Assembly: GCA_029204225.1 (NCBI GenBank)
Contig: CM055092.1
Location: 72,054,308-72,118,307 of the forward strand
Origin: Diphasiastrum complanatum
Lineage: Eukaryota; Streptophyta; Lycopodiopsida; Lycopodiales; Lycopodiaceae
Direction: 5' to 3'
Length of the DNA stretch: 64,000 bases
Position numbers and translations under genes: made by a program. This document shows positions 43,040-53,614 of the stretch, piece by piece. The stretch's first letter is position 1; every line of letters begins with the position of its first letter. Under the pieces are notes generated by a model, which was not told the DNA's origin, did not search any database, and saw only the letters and a program-made list of their open reading frames with translations.

Positions 43040-44195
43040 ATTGTTCATTTGAAGAATTAGAGGCTCGTTGGTGGCTTCGTCCAGTCCGTCAAGGAATTGT
43101 CTGAACCATGTAATCTCGTTGGCCATCTTGGCGATTGTGACATATTCTGCTTCGTAGGATGACTGAGTGGTGATGGTCTGCTTCTTGATGACCCAAAGAA
43201 TGGATGCCTTTGCTACAATGGCGCACCCTCATGAGACACTTTTACAGTCATCTTTGAGTGATGCCCAACTTGCATCATTGTAGGAGTGCAATTGGAATCC
43301 AACATCACGTGAGTAACATAGCTTGAAATCCTTTGCTTTCTAAAGGTACTGTAGGATTCGCTTTACAATCTTCCAGTGCATAGGACCTAGGTTCACGTTG
43401 AATTGGCTCATCCTAAACACAGCATAAGCAATGTCGGGGTGCGTGGTATTTGCTAGATACATTAGTGATCCAATTAGCCTCCTGTAAGACATGTGTTTCA
43501 TGGCTTCCTTCTCTTTGTCGATTTTTGGACTATCTTTGTTTGTTAGAATTGTTCCTGCAAGCATTGGGGTGTTGGCTGCTTTGCAATCTATCATCTTGAA
43601 ATCATCTAGGATCTTCAAGATGTACCTGGACTGATGAATGTATAGCTTCATCATAGTCATGGTTGATTTGCAAGCCTAGGTAGCATCTGGATTGTCCTAG
43701 GTCTATTATCTCAAAATGTTTCGAGATGTCGCTCTTCACTTTGGCAATCAGCTCTTCGCTTCTACACAAAATCAATGTGTCATCCATGTAGACATCAATG
43801 ATTATGATATCTCCATTTGTGACCTTTAAATAAGCATTACAATTGGCTATTAGTGGTTCGAACCCCAAGGATCGTAAAGCATGATCCTTCTTCTTTTACC
43901 ATTGTCACGTAGACTACTTCAAACCATAGATGCTTTTGTGCATTCGGCAGGCATAGGTGGCAAGTGATTTGCAAATGTAACCGGGAGGTTGGTCCATCTA
44001 GACGTCTTCATCTAATTTGCCATGTAAGAATGCGATTTTCTCATCAACTATATGAATCTTGAGGTTGTAAGCAGCTTCATATGCAAACAATAAATGTAGG
44101 GACTCATGCTTGACTACTAGAGAGAAGGTCTCAGTGTAATCAATATCATACTTTCGAGAGAAATTCTTCCCTACAAGTCTAGCTTTGTATCTCAA
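43040..44195 (-). pseudogene. Copia-2 RT and RNase H (A2)
   Basis: RT N-terminus at 44195-43998 (YKARLVGKNFSRKYDIDYTE), palm at 43868-43602 with VYMDDTLIL, thumb/RNase H at 43660-43340 (NTPMLAGTILTNKDSPKID, LANTTHPDIAYA). It has one unit of the segment duplicated in A1. The remaining RNase H, 43339-43040, is frameshifted (KKQTITTQSSYEAEY). Confidence 0.8.
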
Positions 44196-44440
44196 AATAT
44201 TTCAATTCGGTCCATAGTTCAATTTGTATACCCATTTGCATTTCATGATTTTTTGCTTATCTGGTACTGGTTGTAGCGTCCATACCTTGTTCTTCTTCAT
44301 GGATTTGATCTCCTCGTTCATGGCTTCCACCCATTTGGATTGTCGATGGCTTCCTCGAAGGTTTGAGATTCGCCGTTGAATCCGCAGAATTCTTCAGATG
44401 TCAAAGCTGAGCTGTTTGGCATGAATATGGCTGGCGCTCT

Positions 44441-45595
44441 TCATTCTCTTGTCGATCTTCTGGGAGATTCATTGGCTACTGCAATGTCTTTGCCTCTGTC
44501 TCTTCGGCTAGGTGTGGAACCATTGTGGTTTACTAACATTCTAGCTGTAGGCAAATTTGTTGTCCTTTCTTTGTCTGATTTGTAGCTCAGCTGATGTGGG
44601 ATCTGAACATCTTCATCTAAGTCTTCAGGATCTGCTCTCTTTGTCATGGTTGGCAGGTCATAGTACCGCTTTCCTAAGACTTTGTAGCTGACAGAATCAT
44701 CATTGGCAATTGTTCTGATTTCATCAAACTTGGCATCTCTGACGGTCTTTACTTCGTTGGTCTCTGGCATGTAGATCCTATAGTATGACGAATGATTGTT
44801 GTCATACCCGATGAGGTATCCTTGTTTGACTTTCGCATCGAGCTTCTTTTGAAGCTTATCTGGAATGTGTGCATAAGCTACATAGCCAAAAATCCGAACG
44901 TGCGTTAGATTGGGCTTTCTACCCCACCATAGTTCGTGTGGTGTCATGTGAGGAACACCTGATTTGTCGATCATGTTCTGGATGTAGATGGTTGTAGCTA
45001 CTGCTTTAGCCCACAACACTCTTAGTGCTTTCGAATAGGCCATCATACACCTTGCGGCTTCCATGACGGTCCTATTTTTCCTTTCAGCAACATCGTTGTG
45101 TTGTGGTGTGTAGGAAGCAGTCCTTGTATGAAGAACTCCACGTCTGTTGCAGAAGCCAACAAAGCGATTCAAGATGTACTCTCTGCCATGATTAGTTTTG
45201 ATCTATTTGACTTTGCTTCCTGTACTTTTTTATGTGCAGTTCATGTATTCTATGAACTTGTCAAGTGCTTCCGACTTGTTATCTATGAAGTAGACTGTTA
45301 TAGTCATCGATGAAGGTGATATAGTATTTTGAGCCTCCTACTGAGATCACGTCGAAGGGTCCGCAAATGCCCAAACGTACTAGCTCCAGAAGCTTTGTTG
45401 TTCTGAAGGAGTCCGTTGTAAAGGGAGTACGGGACATCTTCCCCTTCATGCACGCATCATAGAATGTCGAGTTGATTGCACTGCTAATGTTTACTCATGC
45501 GATCGCTCCATGATGGCTTGCCTGATACAGGGCCATTGGGTTCATGTGGCATAGTCTCCTGTGCCATAGAACATCTGTAGATTCATGGGCTTGGC
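44441..45595 (-). pseudogene. Copia-2 pre-integrase and integrase (A2)
   Basis: Long open frame 45172-44441 (243 codons): QHNDVAERKNRTVMEAA, WWGRKPNLTHVRIFGYVAYA, GYDNNHSSYYRIYMP, then the linker to RT. It is longer than in A1, where a frameshift ends it near 17443. Upstream, broken frames give ITFIDDYN and LWHRRLCHMNPMA. Confidence 0.8.
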
Positions 45596-45607
45596 GTACT
45601 TGATCTG

Positions 45608-46358
45608 TTGGTAGGTGCACCTTCAGATGGTACAATTGATGACTACAGCCGGATGACAACGATCTATTATTGGAAGAAAAAATTTGAAGTGTTTGAATCT
45701 TTCAAGAAGTTTGTGGCATTCGTAGAAAGACACACCTCAAAGAAGCTTCAAATCATCAGGTCTGATTTTGGAGGTGAGTACAAGAGCACAAAATTTTCAA
45801 GATTCTGCCAAGAACAAGGAAAAGAACATCAATTCACTCCTGCGTACACACCCGAATATAATGGTGTCATAGAAAGAAGAAACATGAAACTAGTCGAAGG
45901 AGCCCGATGCATGATGGCACAAGCTCGATTGCCGAGTCAATTTTGGACTGAGGCAATAGCTGCAGTGGTACACCTACAGAACAGAACAACAACGACAACC
46001 CTAGAAAACAAAACACCATACGAAATGTGGACAGGTAGAAAGCTTGATCTATCATATGTGCATGTATTCAGATGTGAAGCATACAAGCACATACCAAAGG
46101 AACAAATAAGCAAGCTCAACGAAAAGTCGGAGCAGACAATCATGGTTGGATACTCGAACGAATCACAAGTTTACTGACTCTACAACCCAACCACAAAGAA
46201 AGTTGTGTCGAGTAGAGATGTGAAGTTTGGCAAGTCCACATTCCCTGGATTGAAAGAAGAAAAGGGGAATGAGATCTTCAAACTATTGCCGATTCAAGAG
46301 GGAGATCCCCTAATGATAGGAAATTCCTGGATGCAAATCAAGAAAACGAAGAGTTAAA
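45608..46358 (+). pseudogene. Copia-3 integrase (A2)
   Basis: The frame 45608-46177 holds DDYSRMTTIYYWKKKF, IRSDFGGEYKST (catalytic Asp kept), YNGVIERRN and WTGRKLDLSYVHVF. One stop at 46177, then KKVVSSRDVKFGK and the integrase end at about 46358, where the RT deletion begins. Confidence 0.8.
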
Positions 46359-47296
46359 TTTCTAAAAGTTATGAAATCACAGATCTAGGAGAAGCAACAA
46401 AATGCCTTGGACTAGAAATCAGAAGAAATTGAATGAGAAGAGAAATGCATCTGAGCCAGTTAGAGTACACCCAAAAAGTACTGAAGCAGTACTGAATGAT
46501 GGACTGCAAAGAAAGAGCCACACCAATGATAGTTGGAGCCAGACTAACGAAACAGGTTTGCCCGAATACAGATGAGGAGAGACAGAGAATGGAAGGTATA
46601 CCCTACCAAAACCTTATCGGTAGTCTAATGTACCTCACAATATGTACCAGACCCAATTTGGCCTTCTCTGTCTATGCTTTAAGCCAATTCTCTTCGAATC
46701 TTGGCATGGCACATTGGCAAATGGCAAAACAAATTTTGCAATATCTGAAGGGTACTCAAAACATGGTATTAACCTACAAAGCGGACAAAGGCAAAGGATT
46801 TGAGCTGCAACACTACAGTGATGCAAGTTGGGCAAGATGCAAAGACGACATCAAATCCATGACAGGAGGATGTTGGATTACGTGCGGAGCAGCAATCAAT
46901 TGGACATGCAAGAAACAAACCTTGGTGGCTCAATCCTCATGCGAAGCTGAATATGTCGCAGCTTCAAAGATGGTGAACGAGGTAGTATGGTTGTAGATGA
47001 TGTTGGAAGCAATTGGCATACCACAGAGAGAACCATGCACGATGATGATAGATTTTCAAAGTCTGTCCCAGGATCCTATTTTTCATTCAAAGACAAAACA
47101 TATACCTCTGAAGTACCATCATATTCGAGACTTGATCTCGAAAGGAGAGCTCAAGGTTCAGTACATAAAATCTGAAGACATTATTGCAGATTTGCTCACG
47201 AAGCCGCTCGACAAACCACTCTTCGCAAGGCAAAGAAAAAAATTGGATTACATATACAAAGTTGCAAGGTTCAAGAGGGAGTGTCAGAAATTGTGA
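46359..47296 (+). pseudogene. Copia-3 RT tail and RNase H, RT core missing (A2)
   Basis: ISKSYEITDLGEATKCLGLEI directly follows the integrase end, so RT blocks 1-5 and YVDD are missing. The frame 46496-46996 reads LIGSLMYLTICTRPNLAFS, HWQMAKQILQYLKGT and KKQTLVAQSSCEAEYVAAS. It ends at a TAG (46994-46996) that is CAG in A1. The frame 46997-47296 completes RNase H (HSKTKHIPLKYHHIRDLI, IIADLLTKPL). Confidence 0.8.
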
Positions 47297-47899
47297 ACTC
47301 CTGCAGCTTTGTCACGAAGGTGACGAAGCAAAACGAAACAAAATGAAGCGAAGGGCAAACATGCCCTGAAGATTGAAAGAAAAGTGTTTGAGATTCGGCC
47401 CGCCGACGACTAGCAGGTGACGAAACACACCAGAGGAAGACACAAAACGAAAGAAAACAATTCGCGCTGCCAACTGGCAGCTCGACGAGCGTAGTGTAAT
47501 GTACTTCACGATTAGCTAAAACAGACAATGATAACAGAGAATAACTAACTAATTGATTAGCATGAACCTATCTTGTAATTCTCTGATAAACTATCTTATA
47601 AACTCCACACAATGGAGATAAATACGCATTTTTGATCAACAAGAAATACGAGACGATAGAGAACGAAAAATATAGAAGAGGGAAGAGTTGTGCATGAAAG
47701 TCTGCCAATGAGCAGAACACAGCAACTGAGGTGAGCATTAGGCCACAAGCGAGCGAGACACTGAATGACTCATCCAAAAAAGTAAAACAAAAAATAAAGT
47801 TGTTCTCTTCTCCACCTCATCGTTCGCGTCGTCTTCTCATTTGATTCTGTCATGATCTGTGATTTGTAGTCGCTTGCTTAGGATCTTGAAAATAAAACA
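47282..47899 (+). mobile_element. Copia-3 3' LTR (A2)
   Basis: tgtcagaaattgtg after polypurine tract aagagggag; TATA-like cttataaac near 47595. The end is approximate. Confidence 0.65.
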
Positions 47900-48013
47900 A
47901 AAACAAAAAGCCAAATCCGCTACAGAGCTATTGACCTCCTATTCTTGCATTGAAGTAGTCATTCACCATGCATGTGCTCCTATGTCCAATTCTAGGTCTG
48001 GGCCCTCATATGA

Positions 48014-48829
48014 TTATACTTGATACGACCACATCCAGAGCTGCGTAGCATAACTAATAACCACATACAACTGGAGTGACCGACTGTCTACGTCAGGAAT
48101 TATTTTGATTCCCTTGTACAGGACATGGACATAACATTCTTTCCCCCTTGAACCACTTCTATCTCTAGAAGTGAAACCTAGGGAATTATTTTTTATGCTT
48201 TCAATCCACTCCCATGAATCATCATCCTCAGTCCGTCCCTTCCACCTAATCAAGCACTTAGAGATAGAACGATTTCTCAATTGTTTATCTCTGGTTCTGA
48301 GTACTTTTTCAGATTCCAAATGAACACTAAGTGATAAGTCCTCCAAATGGGTAAGATCTTCCTTTGAACCAACACCTTCATGTAAACTTGATTTTAGACA
48401 GCTTACATGAAACACAGGGTGAGCTATAGTCTTATTCTGAAGATCTAGTTTGTAAGCTAAAGAACCAAGAATTTTCTTTATAATCCGAAACGGTCCACAA
48501 TATTTGGTAGACAATTTATAATGCTTCCCCATACGCATAGTCTTAGAATCCTTAGGTATTCTAAGATATACCCAATCATCAACTTTAAAATCTCTGGGAG
48601 ACCTCTTAAGATCGGCATAGTGCTTAGCTCTATCCTGAGCACTCCGGATACAATCACGGGCCACTTGCAACATTTCACGCATAACATGCAAGAAATATGC
48701 AACTTTCTGGATCTTAACAGACTTCGTCTCCACATTTGTTGGAGATCTAGGTTGAAAACCGTACATCAGCATAAACAGACTATAACCAATAGCAGAATGT
48801 TTCCTACTATTATAAACAAACTCAATCAC
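48014..48829 (-). pseudogene. Gypsy integrase C-terminus with chromodomain (A2)
   Basis: A 271-codon frame, equivalent to 20849-21643 but with a two-residue deletion (HEGVGSKED against HEGDVVGSKED in A1) and a longer tail. Chromodomain signature CLIRWKGRTEDDDSWEW. Confidence 0.8.
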
Positions 48830-49790
48830 AGGAATGTAATCTTCCCACTAAGATTGTCTGTGAGACACATATGTTCTCAACAAATCCTCCATAGTCTGAT
48901 TAGTTCTCTCAGTCTAGCCATCTAATTTAGGATGATCAGAAGAACTAAAACTGAACGAGGTTTCTAGCTTATGGAATATAGATGTGACCAAAAGTGACTT
49001 GTAAATTTAGGATCTCTATCACTAACTATATCACTTGGCAGTCCATAAAGCCTAAATAATCTTTCCACAAAGATCTGGGCTAAATCCAAAGTGTTAGTAG
49101 GTTGACTTGACTGGTATAAAAGTAGCTAACTTTGTCAACCTATCCACCACAACCCAAATAGAATCATTTTGGCGTTGGGTCCTTGGAAGTCCATAACCAC
49201 AAAATCCATTGATATACTTTTTCATCGTTTATGAGGGACATCTAGGGAATGTAACAACCCTTCAGTCTTCAAGCGTTCAGCCTTGGCTAACTGACAAGGT
49301 CTACACTTAACCACATAAGACTCGACAAATGGCTTGAGTTTCGGCCAACAAAACTCTCTTCTGACCAAGTCCAAAGTCCTATGTATACCCGGATGACTTG
49401 CACAGGGAACGTCATGACACTCATAAAGAGTCCTCTTCTTTAACTCATCATTTGCTGGTACACAAACTTTCCCATTCCGAAATAGTAAACCACCTCGGAT
49501 AGAGAATTGTTCTGCTATCTTCTTATCTTTCTTAGGAACCTGAGACTTCTGTGAGTAAATCTCTATTCCACTCTCATTTTTTCCTGTCTCCACCATCTTC
49601 CAAATGGGACCAAAATGAGAGTCCGATTCATACTCTCCTCTCAGTGAAAGATATAGATAAGTGGAAATTTGGGTGAATGAAAGTTCATTTAGTTCACAAA
49701 TCCGACTAAGTGCATCTGCAATTTGGTTAGAGCTGGCCTTGATATATCGGATCTCATGATCAAATTCCTGAATAAGCTCAACCTAGCGAG
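48830..49790 (-). pseudogene. Gypsy integrase H2C2 and core (A2)
   Basis: The frame 49596-49222 carries the HHCC motif (HPGIHRTLDLVRREFCWP, CRPCQLAKAERLK). The core is in broken frames down to 48830 with TERTNQ preceded by the same TAG stop as in A1. Confidence 0.75.
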
Positions 49791-50600
49791 CTTTATGACC
49801 TCTCATATCATTCTGATTACAAAAGTACTTTAGAGGTTGGTGATCTATATACACTATAAACTGACTACCATAAAGGTAATGCCTCCAAGTTTTAAGTGCA
49901 TGTATCACAGCAAATAACTCTTTCTCATGAGTTGTATAATGCAACTGAGGCCCCCTGAGTTTCTTGCTTTCAAATGCTACCGGCCTATCCTCCTATAGAA
50001 GAACTGCCCCTATCGCTGAATCACTTGCGTCAGTTCTTACGACGTAAGGTATATCAGGATTCGCGATCTGTAAAACAGGAGCTGAAGCAACCATTTGCTT
50101 GAGTTTCTCAAAGCATTGGTTCAATTCATCATTCCATTCAATAGGCTCACTACCTCTCTTTTTCTTTTTGTTAACTTTTCCTTTAGTCAAATTAAGGTGC
50201 TACAACTTTTGCATAATCTTCAATTGACTTACGAAAGAAAACTGTAAAACCGAGAAAAGATTTAACTTCTCTAACCGTCTTCGGTATCAGCCACTCAAGC
50301 ACTGTCTTGACCTTACTCTCATCAATCTCCAACCCCACTACGGGTGATCTTATGACCGAGGTACAACAACTCATGCTTAAAGAATTCACATTTAGATTCC
50401 TTCACATACAGCTTCTCTCTTCTGAGATTTCTCAAGACAGTCTTAAGATGATGCAAATGCTCCTTAAGTGTTCTACTGTAGATGAGGACTTTAAATTTAG
50501 ACAATATTTTATTCTTCTCAATTTGCTCATGATCTAAGTCTACAGAGTTAAGAATGTTTGACAATTCACAACTACTTAGATGCATTTCAGATAAATCCAA
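49791..50600 (-). pseudogene. Gypsy RT tail and RNase H (A2)
   Basis: RNase H start VVRTDASDSAIGAVL (50190-49993) keeps the catalytic Asp that A1 lost. RT tail LIYSRTLKEHLHHLKTVL without a YxDD (50600-50322). Frame gaps as in A1. Confidence 0.75.
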
Positions 50601-50633
50601 AATTGGCTTAGCAAATAAAGAATAAGCTTCATA

Positions 50634-51268
50634 CTACGAATCAAAAATTTCCAGTACATTAGCAAATGAACTCATCCTAGATGGATGTACAAATTTGTCT
50701 CCAAATAACGTAACTATTTCTTTACCCTCCTGAAAAGAGAGAACATGCTTTTCAAAATCTATCTCAAGATGCTTATTAAATAACCACTCGTATCCTAGAA
50801 TAATGTTCGTACGTGCTAAATTTAAAACATGAAAATCTATTAACTCTCTATATTCTTGGATCCAAACTAGAAATCTTGGAACTTTAACATCCCACGTCTC
50901 CAACTCGCACCTGAATCTAGATATACTCGATATCTATGGTTATTGGCTTCAATTTTCAAGTTGAGTTTCTACATAAGACCAGAGTTAATGAAATTATGAG
51001 TAGATCCGTTGTCCACTAAAATACTAGCTTCATGTCCATTCACAATGCCTTTCAAACGAAATAAATCATTTGGCAAGAATGAAGTAGTACTGAAAGAACA
51101 ATCACACTCACAATTAACTTTATCAATTTCCAGCTTAAGATTTTCTTTACCTGGCTTCTCAATCATTTGCGCTGCGCCTTTCTTTCGTTCTGGGCAGAAT
51201 TTCATAGCGTATCCAGGCTGACTACAATGGAAACACACATTGGTCCTTCTTGTCTTTTTTCGAGACAA
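50634..51268 (-). pseudogene. Gypsy protease region and knuckle (A2)
   Basis: Knuckle CFHCSQPGYAMKFC with Tyr in place of His, and protease LVDNGSTHNFI (51268-50969). Then LGYEWLFNKHLEIDFEK (50903-50634). Confidence 0.75.
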
Positions 51269-51299
51269 ACGCTTCTTTTGTCGAAACTCAGATGCAGCT

Positions 51300-52063
51300 T
51301 GATCTAGTTCGTCAAAATACTTGGATTTTTTGTTACCACGAACTCTTTTCTTTTATTTCTTCTAGCTGGGTCTGGATGATCCAGATGGATTAGCCCCTAA
51401 TTGCTTCCTAGATGCCACCACTACGCTTTCGCGACTCGTACGACGTCATCAAAAGTTTGAAGCACATTACGCTTACACTCATTCTGATAATCTGCAGACA
51501 AACCTAGGTTAAATTGCCACAGTGCCAGTTTTGCATTGAATGAGAAAACTTTATTCCATAAATCCATAAAATATTGCAGGTACGAGTCCAAACTTCGAGT
51601 ACCCATTTTGCAATTAACAAATCTTTGGTAGAAATCTGAGTCGTCCACAACCACAAACGACCTTTTGAACACTTCCATAAACTCATCCCATGTGGTAGGT
51701 TAAGGTTGCAAGTCACGCCACCACGACGAAGCTTTCCCACGGAAGAACAGAATAACACTCTCAATATTTTTTTCTTCATGAATTCCGTGTAGATTAAAAT
51801 GATCGATCCACTTGGTTAACCAGTCATCCACAACTTCGGGTTTTTTCTCTTTCTTATCCCCCGAAAAAAGGTTTAGGCTGAAAGCCCAAATTCGGTGCGG
51901 ATAAAGTTTTCACCTGATTCAACAGTACTTCCATTTGTTGATCCCTTAAAGTGTTCCTGTTGTTTATTTCATTAAGCGCTTGGCTTAACGACTGGCAAAT
52001 TTGCAGATAGGTAGGCATTGGCACCTGACCATCAAGAGGTGCATTTGCATTATCATCTGCCAT
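51300..52063 (-). pseudogene. Gypsy gag N-terminal region (A2 only)
   Basis: Start MADDNANAPLDGQVPMPTYL at 52063; this frame ends at 51854. Frameshifted continuation VDDWLTKWIDHFNLHGI and FFRGKASSWWRDLQP (about 51830-51715), then 51678-51421 with MEVFKRSFVVVDD and YLQYFMDLWNKVFSFNAKLA. This is the retrotransposon gag domain. Absent from A1. Confidence 0.75.
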
Positions 52064-53614
52064 ATTGATTTCCTGACATGCAAAATTAGCTTAATTAGTC
52101 GAGATCCAATCATCAACTAATAAGCGAAAAGTTCAGAATCTCATAACTGGCCGACATTATTTAGCAAGGTCTTTCACTCAATTTAAGCCAAAATTACGCA
52201 AAATCAATATCAGACTAATTAAACAACAACTCTTAGGACCAAGTCTAAAAATTTATGAAACCCTATATTTTTGAAACCCGACCAAAATGGACCAACTGTG
52301 AAAATCGATTAAGAAGATCGATTTAGCAGATTCACAGGCATTGTCACATTCCAATTATTTTAAAACATTCTGCATGCATCTAGCTTGACATGCACTGACT
52401 TTTTCGGAAAAAAAAAACAAAAAAAATTTCGTAAATAGCCTAGATACTAGGAAATCTGCTTTTTGATCTAGAATTTTCAAAAATAGCTACATACAAGAAA
52501 TCTACTGATCAAATCACTGATTAGGCATGCAACATGCATCCAAGCATGCATACAGGTCTATCCATACATTTCCATCAACATACAAGCACTACACTGAATT
52601 ACAAGCATGTATGCATCAGAACATTTCCAAAATTTTGCAAATTTTAGTTCAAAAATTGCCAAACTTTAGACGGCCATAACTTTCTCTATAGGACACCAAA
52701 TTGGTCACTATAAAGCACAATACGGAGGGAGGGTGGGTCTACAAGGCACTTGCCACATCACCCTGCCAGCTAGGCTTCACAGGTGCTAGCTATAAATGGC
52801 CAAAAAACAGGTAGGAGGGCGCACTTTGGGAAGGTGGTATCATCAAAACTTGCACTCCAACCCAATCAGTCTTGGATCAAAGGTTACAAGCACTCTACTA
52901 AGGTTCATTAGAGAGGCATACAAGCTTCTAACAGGTCCAGCAAGCAGTCATAAGCTCAGATCATGCAAAAAATGCATTTTTGGCCTCCTTCAACAAGCAA
53001 AACTTCAATATGATGGTGTCTGATGCACATCTATCCAAATTGGATGCATGATGGCTCAAATCAGAGGAAATCCATCACATATTTAAGCTTTTATTAAGAA
53101 CCAACAGGTTTAGACCCCCATTTGAAAGGTATTCATGCCTAGAAATCACCAAAAATACACTATTTTTGGAGGTTTTGAGCCCCCTAATGGTGTCTAATCC
53201 TAACCAAACTTCATGAAAGCCCTAGGACAGCTTCATTACATCTCTGAAAATGTGCTTACCAACTATTGGCTAGGAATTTTGAGATCTACCACAAAATTAG
53301 TCCAAAAATCATCAAGAAAACCTTGTTTTTTTGACCAATTTTGACCAAAATTTGTGGGATAAATCCACAAATAAGTGTAATTTGATCCTAATCCCTGTAA
53401 ATCCATTGCATGCAAGCACTAAAAGTTCTGAATCTAGTCAAAACTTCACTTGCTAGTGGTTACTCAAGTTCCATGAACCAAAAATAAGCAATTGATAGAT
53501 AAATAGCTAAGACCATTATATAGTCCATAGAATTATGTGAAGGGGAGAGTCCCTTGCATATATATTTGTAACCATTGATTATGGGCTGCCCCAATCACAC
53601 ATGGATGGATGACA
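52064..53614. other. Gypsy leader / probable 5' LTR region, no gene
   Basis: About 1.55 kb without coding similarity between the gypsy gag start and block B2. The 5' LTR should lie here in minus orientation, but without a partner its ends cannot be set. No clear PBS was identified. Confidence 0.4.

Larger units (their letters stand above)
43040..45595 (-). mobile_element. Copia-2 internal fragment (minus, A2)
   Basis: Counterpart of 15790-18400. It is cut after the RNase H QMNNTS box at about 43045 and in the pre-integrase region near 45595. Confidence 0.8.
41950..51323. repeat. Block A2: second copy of the nested array
   Basis: Direct repeat of 14701-24130 with identical element order and junctions. 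Unlike A1 it continues at both ends: copia-1 RT/RNase H to the left (from 40989) and gypsy gag to the right (to 52063). Confidence 0.95.
48014..52063 (-). mobile_element. Chromodomain gypsy element, more complete copy (A2)
   Basis: Gag start at 52063 through chromodomain at 48014, with the RT core missing. The 3' LTR on the left is absent: copia-3 LTR sequence lies within about 115 bases of the stop. The 5' LTR, if present, must lie within 52090-53614. Confidence 0.85.
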
